Source of the DNA: Thermococcus sibiricus MM 739
GTDB taxonomy: Archaea > Methanobacteriota_B > Thermococci > Thermococcales > Thermococcaceae
Assembly (NCBI RefSeq): GCF_000022545.1
Contig: NC_012883.1
Location: 124,001-188,000 of the forward strand
DNA length: 64,000 nt
Direction of reading: 5' to 3'
Shown here: positions 45,407-53,969 of the stretch, piece by piece
Layout of the letters: every line of letters starts with the position of its first letter
How positions within the stretch are numbered: position 1 is the stretch's first letter
The notes under the pieces: model-generated
Database searches by the model: none
What the model was told of the DNA's origin: nothing
What the model saw: only the letters and a program-made list of their open reading frames with translations
Translations under genes and position numbers: made by a program

Positions 45407-45989
45407 CACATAAAATATCAAATACAATTGCACCAATCCAGTGGAGAAGAAAGCTTGGTAGAAAGCTTTCACTTTTTAAATCTATTTTTGCAAAAACTAT
45501 TCCAGCTATGAATGAGTAGGGTATTTCTAATGGAGGTTTTCCAATATGGACTAAGGTATAAGGAATATTCTGAACAATTATGCCCAGCCATTCATTTTTC
45601 TTGGCAAGAGGAAAGAGAAGAATTCCGCGGTAAAAAGCTTCATGTGCGAACATGATAACACCAATGAAAAGCTCTTTGAAGAGAAACTCTCTCCATGAAT
45701 TATATGAAAATAGTGGGTAATAGCTCCTAAAACTTTCAAGCTGTGAGGCATAGAGACTTATGGGAAGTGTTAGTAGAAAAAGTGCAAGTGCCAACATATA
45801 ACCATCCCTTTTGCCTATTTTGAATCCTAAGTCTTCATGTTTGAATCCTAAGGTTAAGCCCAGTGTGAAAGGTACTAATATGTAAAATAGAGTATTATAA
45901 AGGGCCCATTCATAGATATTGCCTCCTAAAGAGCGGTTTAATATTATAAGAAAAATTCCGAATAGATAAAGAAGCGGAAGTTTTCTCAA
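45393..45989 (-). CDS. CPBP family intramembrane metalloprotease
   Basis: A 198-residue polytopic membrane protein of the CPBP (CAAX protease and bacteriocin-processing, Abi) family. Conserved residues are E and R in HEAFYRGILLFPLA, H in TLVHIGKPP, and LLHWIGAIVFD in the last helix. The usual EExxxR is reduced to HEAFYR. Archaeal members may process prenylated proteins or provide immunity to peptides; nothing decides here. It overlaps the convergent DUF4097 gene by 14 bases. Confidence 0.8.
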   Translation of the reverse strand: MRKLPLLYLFGIFLIILNRSLGGNIYEWALYNTLFYILVPFTLGLTLGFKHEDLGFKIGKRDGYMLALALFLLTLPISLYASQLESFRSYYPLFSYNSWREFLFKELFIGVIMFAHEAFYRGILLFPLAKKNEWLGIIVQNIPYTLVHIGKPPLEIPYSFIAGIVFAKIDLKSESFLPSFLLHWIGAIVFDILCVTAL

Positions 45990-46020
45990 AAGAAATCACC
46001 AAATAAAGGATAAAGAGAGG

Positions 46021-46893
46021 TTACTCTTCTTTTTCTTCATTATCTTCCCCAGTTTTTTCGATGCTATTCTCAGTTTCCTTGTTCTCTTCTGGTTCTGATA
46101 TAACTTCTTCTGCTATTTCTTCCACTTTCTCCCCTTCTTCGGGTTTGGGTTCTTCAGCTTTCTCTTCATCTTCTTCGACTTTTGCCTCTGGTGGCTTTAA
46201 GAGCTCTTCAACTGTGGGCTTGAATTCAATTTTTTCATAACCTAAGAATTTGAGATCGCTTTCTAGTAAGATTTCGCCTAGTACAAGGTTTCTTGGGTCG
46301 ATTGTCTGGTCTTTAAACTCAACCTTGACGTCTTCCTCGCCCACTTCAATTTCTACCTTTTCAAAGTCTATTCTTGGAATTCTGAGTTCTATTAAAGCTT
46401 TTACTTTCTCTATTGGATCTTCGATTTTTTCAAGGATCTCCACTTCATAAACGGCAGTTTTTCCAGCGAATGGGTGGTTGAAATCCACTCTAACTCTGCC
46501 ACTTGAAACGCTCATAACCCTACCTTTGAGTTTCTTACCGCTATCAGTCTCTATTTCAACATCAAGGCCAGGGAATGGGTAAATACCTTGCCTTCTAAAC
46601 TGACCAATTGTGAAGGTCTTTATAAGCTTGGGGTCCCTTTTTCCAAAGGCTTTTTCTGGTGGGATTTCAATTGTGTATTTCTTTCCAACTTCCAATCCTT
46701 CAAGAGTCTCATCGAGACCTTTTATAACATGTCCGGCTCCAACTGCTATTGGGACAGGCCCGTAAATCCCTTTTTCATTGTAAATACCAGCCTCTTTTGC
46801 AACATCATCATAAGTTGTATCAAATATCTCTCCAGTCTCCTTGATCTTTCCGGTGTAGTGAAGCTTTATTACATCTTTCTTTGCCACTTTCAT
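46021..46893 (-). CDS. FKBP-type peptidyl-prolyl cis-trans isomerase, long archaeal form
   Basis: A 290-residue folding helper. The N-terminal SlyD-like FKBP domain has VIKLHYTGKIKETGEIFDTT and GAGHVIKGLDETLEGLEVGKK, with an insert-in-flap region (GKRDPKLIKTFTIGQFRRQG, VDFNHPFAGK) that confers chaperone activity. After residue 150 comes a second archaeal-specific domain, and residues about 235-290 are a Glu-rich low-complexity tail. The start MKVAKKDVIK is chosen by similarity of FKBP N-termini; GGAGGT lies just upstream but a start two codons earlier is possible. It is divergent from cysS. Confidence 0.92.
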   Translation of the reverse strand: MKVAKKDVIKLHYTGKIKETGEIFDTTYDDVAKEAGIYNEKGIYGPVPIAVGAGHVIKGLDETLEGLEVGKKYTIEIPPEKAFGKRDPKLIKTFTIGQFRRQGIYPFPGLDVEIETDSGKKLKGRVMSVSSGRVRVDFNHPFAGKTAVYEVEILEKIEDPIEKVKALIELRIPRIDFEKVEIEVGEEDVKVEFKDQTIDPRNLVLGEILLESDLKFLGYEKIEFKPTVEELLKPPEAKVEEDEEKAEEPKPEEGEKVEEIAEEVISEPEENKETENSIEKTGEDNEEKEE

Positions 46894-46931
46894 ACCCATA
46901 ACCTCCATCTTTCCTTTTTTCAAAAACTGGT

Positions 46932-46986
46932 TTAGATTATGGAGGGGGGTTTTTAAGCTTTGCACTTGCCGAAAGCGATAATCTAA
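46932..46986. promoter_or_regulatory. Inverted repeat between FKBP and cysS promoters
   Basis: TTAGATTAT at 46932-46940 mirrors ATAATCTAA at 46978-46986 with a 37-base spacer. The right arm overlaps the cysS TATA region (CTAATAAAAA) and the left arm lies just downstream of the leftward TATA (CTTAAAAAC on the minus strand, about 46949-46957). Confidence 0.3.
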
Positions 46987-47023
46987 TAAAAACTTTGAAG
47001 AATTTTCTCTAGGTGGTGGAAAA

Positions 47024-48448
47024 GTGAGAGTTTATAACACTATGACAAAGCAGAAAGAAGAGTTTAAACCTTTGAGAGATGATGAGATTAGGATGTATGT
47101 CTGTGGGCCGACGGTTTATGATTACACTCATTTGGGCCATGCAAGAACTTACATAGCGTTTGACGTTATCAGGAGATATTTAGAGCATAAAGGTTACACT
47201 GTGTTGATGGTGATGAACTTTACCGATATAGACGATAAGATTATTAGAAGAGCAAACGAAACCGGCGAAGATCCAAAAGAACTCGCTGAAAAATTCTTGA
47301 AATATTTTCTTGAGGACATGAAAGCTTTAAAAGTAAAACCGGCCGATATTTACCCGAGAGTTACGGAGCATATTCAGGATATAATTGAATTTGTGAGAAA
47401 ACTTGAGGAAAAAGGTTATGCGTATGGAAGTAGTGATGGAGTTTATTTTGAAGTTAGAAAATATGAGAAATATGGAAAATTAAGCAAAGTTAATCTTGAA
47501 GACCTCAGAAAAGGAGTACGTGTTGAGCCAGGAGAAGGGAAGAAAAATCCTGAGGATTTTGCACTCTGGAAGAAGGCCAAGCCAGGAGAGCCAAAATGGG
47601 AGAGCCCTTGGGGAGAAGGGAGGCCTGGATGGCACATTGAATGTTCCACAATGAGTACAAAGTACCTTGGAGAAAGCTTTGATATTCACGGCGGTGGAAA
47701 TGATCTGATCTTTCCACATCACGAGAATGAAATAGCCCAAACAGAAGCATGCACGGGTAAAGAGTGGGTAAAATACTGGTTTCACACAGGTTTTGTGATG
47801 GTTAGTGGAGAAAAGATGAGCAAAAGCCTTGGAAACTTTGTTACTATAAGAGAGCTTCTTCAAAGATACTCTCCCGAGGTCATAAGGTTCTTTGTTCTCC
47901 AGAAGCACTATCGCTCACCTCTTGATTATACCGAAGAGGGGATACAGCATGCAAAGAATAACCTTGAGAGGTTATATAACACGATTGAGAATATAAGAAT
48001 AGCAATGGAAAAAGTGGAGGTTCCATTTAAATGGGAGAAAGAGGAATTTGAACTCTATGAAACAATAAGGGATGCTAAGAAGAAGCTCTATGAGGCCATG
48101 GATGATGATTTTAACACTGCTGAGGCCATGAAACCCATCTTTGAAGTTGCAAATGCTGTAAACGCATATCTTACAAAGGTCGAAAAACCAAAGGAAAGTG
48201 TTCTTAGAAAAGCATTAGAATTCTTTAGAATAATAAGTGAGGTCTTTGGGATTTTTGAGGAATACTTCAAAGAGGCGAAAGAAACCAAAGAAGAGGAACT
48301 TATAGAGCTCCTAATTGAAGTGAGGAGTGCACTTAGGAAGCAAAAGAACTTTGAACTGGCGGATAAAATAAGGGCCCAGCTTAGGGAACTTGGTATTCAA
48401 CTTGAGGACACTCCACAAGGGACAATCTGGAAGAGAATAAATGTTTAG
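47024..48448 (+). CDS. cysS: Cysteinyl-tRNA synthetase
   Basis: Charges tRNA-Cys. The 474-residue class I enzyme has HLGH at 36-39, KMSKS at 264-268, the zinc ligand cysteine in YVCGPTVYDY and GWHIECSTMS with HGGGNDLIFPHHENE, all typical. It starts with GTG at 47024 (MRVYNTMTKQ), after GGTGG. Directly charging cysteine means that the SepRS/SepCysS route is not required here. Confidence 0.97.
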   Translation: MRVYNTMTKQKEEFKPLRDDEIRMYVCGPTVYDYTHLGHARTYIAFDVIRRYLEHKGYTVLMVMNFTDIDDKIIRRANETGEDPKELAEKFLKYFLEDMKALKVKPADIYPRVTEHIQDIIEFVRKLEEKGYAYGSSDGVYFEVRKYEKYGKLSKVNLEDLRKGVRVEPGEGKKNPEDFALWKKAKPGEPKWESPWGEGRPGWHIECSTMSTKYLGESFDIHGGGNDLIFPHHENEIAQTEACTGKEWVKYWFHTGFVMVSGEKMSKSLGNFVTIRELLQRYSPEVIRFFVLQKHYRSPLDYTEEGIQHAKNNLERLYNTIENIRIAMEKVEVPFKWEKEEFELYETIRDAKKKLYEAMDDDFNTAEAMKPIFEVANAVNAYLTKVEKPKESVLRKALEFFRIISEVFGIFEEYFKEAKETKEEELIELLIEVRSALRKQKNFELADKIRAQLRELGIQLEDTPQGTIWKRINV

Positions 48449-48545
48449 CTCTTTTCTTAATTTCTTTTCAAGAGGGGTTGTAAAGAGGCTTTTACTTTAG
48501 CAATTTTTAAATATCATTTCGATGAAAATCTTAATGGTGAGGACT

Positions 48546-49865
48546 ATGAAAATATTGGAACTTCTCTCAGACCTTGTGGAGTTTGAGACGGTAAACGACC
48601 CAGCAAAAGGGATTAAGCCCTCTAAAGACTGCCCCAAATTTGTAATGGACATCCTCTCTTCATGGGGCATTGAGACTGAGTTGATCGAGAAGGATGGATA
48701 CTATGCCGTTTACGGTGAACTAGGGGAGGGAAAACCAAAAATCCTTTTTATGGCCCATTTTGACGTTGTACCCGTAAACAGGGAGGAATGGAATACAGAG
48801 CCATTTAAATTAGTGATAAAGGGCAATAAGGCATATGGGAGAGGAAGTGCCGATGATAAGGGAAATGTTGCCTCAGTAATGCTGGCTATTAAGGAATTAT
48901 CGAAGATGGATCTTGAGGGAAAAGTTCTCTTTGCAGTTACGGGGGATGAAGAAATAGGTGGGGTCTTAGCCATGCACATTGCGGAGAAACTTAGAGATGA
49001 GGGTAAAATGCCCGAATATATGATAAACGCCGATGGGGTTGGCATGAAACCAATTATTCGAAGAAGAAAAGGCTTTGGAGTTACAATAAGGATGCCTTCA
49101 GAAAAAGTTAAACTTAAAGGGACTTTAAAGGAACAAAAGTTTAGAATAAACACTCCTATAGTTGAAACGAGGCATGCTGCTTATTTCCTTCCGGGGGTCG
49201 ACACTCATCCAATGATAGCTGTTTCCCATTTCCTAAGGAATAGCAATGTTGCAGTTGTCTCTCTCGAAGGCAAATTCTTAAAGGGGAACATTGTACCGAG
49301 TGAAGTGACCCTTAAATATCTTGAAGTGGGTGATGGGGAAGAGATTGAGGTAGATCTTGGATTGACAAGGCTTTTGAAAGCTATAATACCTCTTGTGAGG
49401 GCCCCAATAAAGACTGAAAAGTACAGTGATTATGGTGTCTCCATAACGCCTAACTTATATTCTTATCAGGGGAATAAACACGTTCTAAGGTTGGATATAA
49501 GGGCGATGAGTTATTCTCAGGAGGCTATTGAAACGACTTTGAAAGAGATTATCAGATTCAACATTCCTAATGCAGAAATCACGATTAGAAGTAATGAAAA
49601 AGCTGGTTATCTTTTTACACCTCCAGATGAGGGAATAGTGACAACAATGCTAAAAATACTCGAGGGGTTTGACCAGAAAGCGGAGCCTGTAGAAGGGCCT
49701 GGAGCGGCTGATTCAAGATTTTTCACACCTTATGGAGTCAAGGCGATAGATTTTGGGCCCAAAGGCGGGAATATTCATGGGCCTAATGAATATGTGGACA
49801 TTGAATCCCTTAAAGTGTTGCCTGATGTATACAAAGAGGTTGCATTGAGACTTATTAAGGGTTAA
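48546..49865 (+). CDS. M20 family metallopeptidase (ArgE/DapE/carboxypeptidase G2-like)
   Basis: A 439-residue di-zinc amidohydrolase. Metal-site motifs are MAHFDVVPV, GRGSADDKGN, TGDEEIGG and, at the C-terminus, IHGPNEYVDIESL. The central dimerisation domain separates them. Relatives act as acetylornithine/LysW-amino acid deacylases or as dipeptidases; the absence of neighbouring lysine or arginine genes favours a peptidase. The ATG at 48546 follows GGTGAGG; eight upstream in-frame residues have no binding site. Confidence 0.88.
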   Translation: MKILELLSDLVEFETVNDPAKGIKPSKDCPKFVMDILSSWGIETELIEKDGYYAVYGELGEGKPKILFMAHFDVVPVNREEWNTEPFKLVIKGNKAYGRGSADDKGNVASVMLAIKELSKMDLEGKVLFAVTGDEEIGGVLAMHIAEKLRDEGKMPEYMINADGVGMKPIIRRRKGFGVTIRMPSEKVKLKGTLKEQKFRINTPIVETRHAAYFLPGVDTHPMIAVSHFLRNSNVAVVSLEGKFLKGNIVPSEVTLKYLEVGDGEEIEVDLGLTRLLKAIIPLVRAPIKTEKYSDYGVSITPNLYSYQGNKHVLRLDIRAMSYSQEAIETTLKEIIRFNIPNAEITIRSNEKAGYLFTPPDEGIVTTMLKILEGFDQKAEPVEGPGAADSRFFTPYGVKAIDFGPKGGNIHGPNEYVDIESLKVLPDVYKEVALRLIKG

Positions 49866-49890
49866 TTTTAGTTTTCTTTTTCTTTTCTTC
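49866..49890 (+). terminator. T-rich terminator after the M20 peptidase
   Basis: Clustered T runs follow the stop codon directly and precede a new TATA-bearing promoter (GCTTAAATATTA) for the phosphoribosyltransferase gene. Confidence 0.5.
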
Positions 49891-49942
49891 CCGTGAGAAA
49901 AGCTTAAATATTACTTCCCTACTAACGTCAGTAAGGGAAATC

Positions 49943-50590
49943 ATGAAAAAGTTTCCAGCATACTTGGCTTCTTGGGACGATATAGAAAGGTGGGCAAAAG
50001 AAGGTTCAATAAAGATTCTTAAAGAGAACTGGATCCCAGATGTTGTTGTTGGGCTTGCAAGAGGAGGCTGGGTAGCAGCAAGGCTATACTGTGACTATCT
50101 TGGCATTAAAGAGCTTGTGAGTATTAAAGTGGAACACTGGGGAGTTACAGCAACTCCAGATGGGAAAGCAAGGTTGAAATATGGTACTCAATATGACTTT
50201 GAAGGCAAGAAAGTTTTAATAGTGGATGATATAGCCGACACTGGAGAGAGCCTTACTCTAGCAAAGAACTATATTGAGAGCAAAAATCCAGCTGAAATTA
50301 AAGTGGCTGCTCTGTTGGTAATAAAGACCTCAAAATTCAGGCCAGATTACTTTGGAGAGGAAATTGACTGGGCCTGGATAGTCTTCCCTTGGAACTTCGT
50401 TGAGGATATGATAAACCTTGTAAACAATCTCTTTGAAGAAAAAGAATCTCTTACTTCGGATGAAATAATAGAATTGTTTAAAGAGCTCCATGGGATGGAG
50501 GTTCCTAAAGATAAATTGGAGGAAGCATTAAAATTTGCCCAGATGAGAAAGATATTTAAATCGGATGGGCAATCTTGGCGCAAAGCCTAA
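49943..50590 (+). CDS. Phosphoribosyltransferase (purine salvage type)
   Basis: A 215-residue type I phosphoribosyltransferase with the PRPP loop VLIVDDIADTGESL near 91-104, DVVVGLARGGWVAARLY and a flexible WGVTATPDGKARLKY loop. The pattern resembles archaeal xanthine-guanine or hypoxanthine phosphoribosyltransferases; a C-terminal helical extension (residues about 165-215) is unlike short Hpt enzymes and may be regulatory. The gene begins with ATG at 49943. A small unknown frame overlaps its end. Confidence 0.85.
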   Translation: MKKFPAYLASWDDIERWAKEGSIKILKENWIPDVVVGLARGGWVAARLYCDYLGIKELVSIKVEHWGVTATPDGKARLKYGTQYDFEGKKVLIVDDIADTGESLTLAKNYIESKNPAEIKVAALLVIKTSKFRPDYFGEEIDWAWIVFPWNFVEDMINLVNNLFEEKESLTSDEIIELFKELHGMEVPKDKLEEALKFAQMRKIFKSDGQSWRKA

Positions 50591-50894
50591 GGTTGTGGTA
50601 CCTTTGGATAAGGAGGATATGATAAAATCAATAAAGGGGCACAGCAACTATTCCAAGGAAATTTACGGTATGCATGAAGATGTAATAAATGAAACTCTAG
50701 AGAACTATGATAAACTGAAGGAAGACTACTTAAATGATCATTCAAGGGCTAGAATCGTGAGGATAGTGATAAATGAAGATAATAACCTGCCATTAGCCAT
50801 AGAGTTCCATCGAAAGGATGATTCATTTAAAGGCTTCAGTATAGCAATAGGAAAGCCGTACATAAAGAATGGAAAGAGTAATGGCCACGATTGA
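50565..50894 (+). CDS. Small protein of unknown function overlapping the PRT gene
   Basis: I do not recognise this 109-residue, soluble, Lys/Asp/Asn-rich protein. The ATG at 50565 lies inside the end of the phosphoribosyltransferase gene (26-base overlap). An internal ATG at 50619 has GGAGG only two bases ahead, too close for efficient use. The C-terminal half (RARIVRIVINEDNNLPLAIEFHRKDDSFKGFSIAIGKPY) has alternating strands like a small alpha/beta fold. Overlap suggests co-translation with the enzyme. Confidence 0.5.
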   Translation: MGNLGAKPKVVVPLDKEDMIKSIKGHSNYSKEIYGMHEDVINETLENYDKLKEDYLNDHSRARIVRIVINEDNNLPLAIEFHRKDDSFKGFSIAIGKPYIKNGKSNGHD

Positions 50895-51012
50895 ATGTAA
50901 AATCCATCTTTGCTGATCCTTCTAGCATATTTGGTAGTTTATTTTTTCTTTTGAAGCTTGACTCTTTAGGAGTAATGTAAAGATTTTTAACTTTCAACTT
51001 TCACTTTTAAAA

Positions 51013-51026
51013 AGGTTTTAAAACCT
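51013..51026 (+). promoter_or_regulatory. Perfect palindrome over the promoter of the metal-binding gene
   Basis: AGGTTTTAAAACCT reads identically on both strands and overlaps the TATA-like TTTTAAAA. It is 15 bases upstream of the second palindrome at 51041, so both could bind one regulator. Confidence 0.45.
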
Positions 51027-51040
51027 ATAATATCAACTTT

Positions 51041-51056
51041 ATTAGGGTGACCTAAT
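51041..51056 (+). promoter_or_regulatory. DtxR/MntR-like operator overlapping the ribosome binding site
   Basis: ATTAGG-GTGA-CCTAAT is an exact inverted repeat whose centre is the GGTGA ribosome binding site, ending two bases before the ATG at 51058. TTAGG/CCTAA half-sites are those of metal-dependent DtxR/MntR repressors. Confidence 0.5.
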
Positions 51057-51057
51057 A

Positions 51058-52029
51058 ATGAGAAAGATGGGATTAATCCTAATAATCTTTTTAATCTCGC
51101 CTTTATCTTTCACACTTGCTCAAGAGAAACCTCTAGTAATTACAAGTATAGCACCAATAGCAGAGATAGTTAGAGAAGCTTTTGGTGAAAGTGTTCAGGT
51201 GGAATATCTTGTTCCTCCAAGCGTGGATCCACACCAGTATCAGCTCACACCAGAGCAGATTGAAAAAATTCAAAAAGCAGATGTTATACTTACAATTGCT
51301 CACTTGCCCGTCGAAGAGAAAATAGAGGAGCTTGAAAAGGAGGGTGTATTAAAAGGGAAGATTCTTGAAATAGAGGATTATCAGAGGCATGGTTTCCGTT
51401 ATCTGCCCGAGAGGTGGTACAATAACAAGTACAATCCTCATGGTATTTGGCTGGATCCCTATAATGCTCTTGCAATTGCTGAAACAACAAAAGAATCTCT
51501 AAAAACACGTTATTCTGGGAAAAATATCTTTGATGCCCAGTACTCGTTATTTAAGGCAAAAGTTGAGACAATTATTTTAGCGTATCAAAAAATGAATTTA
51601 AGTGAAAAACAAGCCATAATTGAACTCCCTTCTCAACAATATGCATTGGAATGGATGGGTATTGAGGTTATTGCTTCAATAAAGCCTGAGGAGGAGATTC
51701 CAGCTAAAAGTGTTGATGAACTTTTGGAAATGGCAAAAACTGTCGATGTGATAGTTTACTCTGTTGATTCACCAGAATCATTGAAAAATGCTGCGCTTGA
51801 ACTTTCCAGAAAAACTGGAGTCCCAGCAATTGAGGTTTCCACAATATGGAGTGAAAAAGAATACACAGAAGTTCTTATCCAGAATTCAGCAAATATAGTT
51901 TCAGCTTTTAGGACTTATATTCCCCAGGAAGTTCCTTCACAACAAAGTTTAAACACAACTTACATCATATTGGTCTTTATAGTGGGGGTGACCCTTGGAA
52001 CTGCATTTGGGGTAATAATAAAGAAATGA
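51058..52029 (+). CDS. ZnuA/TroA-like metal-binding protein with C-terminal membrane helix
   Basis: A 323-residue cluster A-I (metal) binding protein: signal peptide of about 21 residues, then ITSIAPIAEIVREAF, VDPHQYQLTPEQ with a histidine ligand, NPHGIWLDPYNALAIAE with a second histidine, and VIVYSVDSPESLK. Zn2+ or Mn2+ is the likely ligand. Unlike normal binding proteins it ends in a transmembrane helix (TTYIILVFIVGVTLGTAFGVII), which anchors it. No permease or ATPase is next to it. Palindromes in its promoter suggest control by a metal-sensing repressor. Confidence 0.83.
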   Translation: MRKMGLILIIFLISPLSFTLAQEKPLVITSIAPIAEIVREAFGESVQVEYLVPPSVDPHQYQLTPEQIEKIQKADVILTIAHLPVEEKIEELEKEGVLKGKILEIEDYQRHGFRYLPERWYNNKYNPHGIWLDPYNALAIAETTKESLKTRYSGKNIFDAQYSLFKAKVETIILAYQKMNLSEKQAIIELPSQQYALEWMGIEVIASIKPEEEIPAKSVDELLEMAKTVDVIVYSVDSPESLKNAALELSRKTGVPAIEVSTIWSEKEYTEVLIQNSANIVSAFRTYIPQEVPSQQSLNTTYIILVFIVGVTLGTAFGVIIKK

Positions 52030-52035
52030 AAAAAG

Positions 52036-52941
52036 TTATTCCCTCTTGTATGGTTTTCCGTCGGCTTTTGGTGCTCTTACTCTGCCTATCATTCCTGCAA
52101 CGATGATTAATGTCACCAAGTATGGAAGTGTGGCAACGAATTGCCATGGAACAATTTTCTGAATTGCCGGGGTTGTTCTTACCCATACCGAAAGATTATC
52201 AAAGAACCCAAATATAAATCCACCTAAAAGGGCCCTTAGAGGGTTCCATCCGCTGAATACCATGTTTGCCAGTGCTATGAAACCTCTACCTGCTGAGAGC
52301 TGTTTTGTAACGGTACCAAGCCAATCGACACTCATGAAGGCTCCACCAAGTCCTGCAAGAGTTGCTCCGTAAACCGTGGCTAAAAATCTATAGCGTTCTA
52401 CGTTTATACCCAGTGCATCTGCGGCTTCTGGATTTTCACCTACTGACCTTATTCTGAGGCCCAAAGGTGTTCTAAAGAGTACCCAGTGAGTTAAAACTGC
52501 TATCACTATTGTTACAAAAACCATTGGGCTTAAGCTTCCATAAGCAGTTTTTATTATTGGGGTTATTCTGAAGTTTGAGGGGACTTGATGTTGTCCTGCA
52601 GTTCCCCAGTATGCTGGAATTCCAAAAGCCACAACACCCAAGGCCAGCAAGTTCACGCCTATACCAGGAATAACGTGATCACCCTTCAAATAAACGGTAA
52701 TAAAACCGTGAAGCATTCCAAGTAGCATTCCAATAAATGCTCCTCCGATTAGGCCGATCCAAGGACTACCACTAATCTCCGCAAACATTGCTCCAAAGAA
52801 TGCAGTCATGAGTAGTATCCCTTCATAGCCTATGTTAACTACACCCGCTCTCTCACTAACTGTAGCGCCAACGCTTGTAAGCACAAGTGGTACCATAGCG
52901 GTCAAGGCTCCTATAAGTATTGAAAGGGCTGTGTCCATCAT
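52036..52941 (-). CDS. BMP-type (nucleoside) ABC transporter permease 2
   Basis: The 301-residue second membrane subunit of a nucleoside-type ABC importer, in the branch of YufQ/NupQ-like proteins. It has about eight to ten helices, ASERAGVVNIGYEGILLM near residue 30 and the loop RIRSVGENPEAADALGINVERYRF, the coupling region. Its start overlaps the upstream permease stop by four bases. The full operon order is binding protein, ATPase, permease 1, permease 2. Confidence 0.9.
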   Translation of the reverse strand: MMDTALSILIGALTAMVPLVLTSVGATVSERAGVVNIGYEGILLMTAFFGAMFAEISGSPWIGLIGGAFIGMLLGMLHGFITVYLKGDHVIPGIGVNLLALGVVAFGIPAYWGTAGQHQVPSNFRITPIIKTAYGSLSPMVFVTIVIAVLTHWVLFRTPLGLRIRSVGENPEAADALGINVERYRFLATVYGATLAGLGGAFMSVDWLGTVTKQLSAGRGFIALANMVFSGWNPLRALLGGFIFGFFDNLSVWVRTTPAIQKIVPWQFVATLPYLVTLIIVAGMIGRVRAPKADGKPYKRE

Positions 52942-53969
52942 TTTCTCACCACCCTTTTCAATAGATCTAGAAGTCCCGGGATAGCTACTGTAACAACTAT
53001 AATTCCTTGGACTACTCTAACCATCTCTAAAGGTACTCCTGCTTCAATCTGCATAGCTGTAGCTCCAGCTTTAAGCATTCCAAAGAATATTCCACTGAAT
53101 ATTATCCCCAAGGGATGATTTCTACCTACTAATGAGACTCCAATTCCATCAAATCCATATCCATAGATATTTGCCATCCCTTGACTTATTGCATAACTTG
53201 GTGGTCTTCCCATCATCTCAATAGCACCGGCAAGTCCACTCATGATCCCTCCTAGGACGAAGGACCATATAACAGTTTTTTTGGGGTTTATACCAGCATA
53301 ACGGGCTGCTCTTTCATTGTATCCGCTAACACGTAGTTCATATCCGATGGTGGTGTGCCAGAGAATATAGTAAGCAACTAGTGCTGCTATTACTGAAATT
53401 GCAAAGGCCCAAGATAATTCCGTTCCCTTTATTATTATGGGAAATCTAGCGCTTAAAGGAATTGCTATAGTTTTATTTGGATCTTTTGGATTGGGTATTT
53501 TCTGGATTATAATGTACAGAGCTAAGAAATATGCTACCCAGTTTAGCATAATTGTTGATACAACTTCATTAACCCCCCTGAATACTTTTAGAAGTGCAGG
53601 AATGGCCATCCAAGCAATTCCGGCAATTATTCCACCGAGAAGACCCATTAAAATGTTTCCCCAAATATTGGTCAAAATGAGTGCCGCTATAGCTCCGAAA
53701 TACACTGTGCCTTCCCCACCTATGTTAAACAAGCCGGTTTTTGCACCAAGCCCAAATGTTAGCGCGGTTAGCATTATGGGAGTTGCAGCACTTAGAGTCA
53801 TTGCCCATCCGTATTTGGAGCCTAATGCACCATCAAAGAGAGCGGAATATGCTTCAACCGGATTGTATCCTGAAAATGCTAATATGATGGCCCCTACTAA
53901 TATTCCTATTATTACAGCAATTAAGCTTTCTATGAGAGGTTTGGCAAATCCTTTAATGTCAACTTTCAT
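52938..53969 (-). CDS. BMP-type (nucleoside) ABC transporter permease 1
   Basis: The 343-residue first membrane subunit, YufP/NupP-like. KTGLFNIGGEGTVYFGAIAA and ELRVSGYNERAARYAGINPKKT mark the fold and the coupling loop; about ten helices are predicted by hydrophobicity. It overlaps the ATPase gene by 11 bases and the next permease by four, a tightly coupled operon. Confidence 0.9.
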   Translation of the reverse strand: MKVDIKGFAKPLIESLIAVIIGILVGAIILAFSGYNPVEAYSALFDGALGSKYGWAMTLSAATPIMLTALTFGLGAKTGLFNIGGEGTVYFGAIAALILTNIWGNILMGLLGGIIAGIAWMAIPALLKVFRGVNEVVSTIMLNWVAYFLALYIIIQKIPNPKDPNKTIAIPLSARFPIIIKGTELSWAFAISVIAALVAYYILWHTTIGYELRVSGYNERAARYAGINPKKTVIWSFVLGGIMSGLAGAIEMMGRPPSYAISQGMANIYGYGFDGIGVSLVGRNHPLGIIFSGIFFGMLKAGATAMQIEAGVPLEMVRVVQGIIVVTVAIPGLLDLLKRVVRK

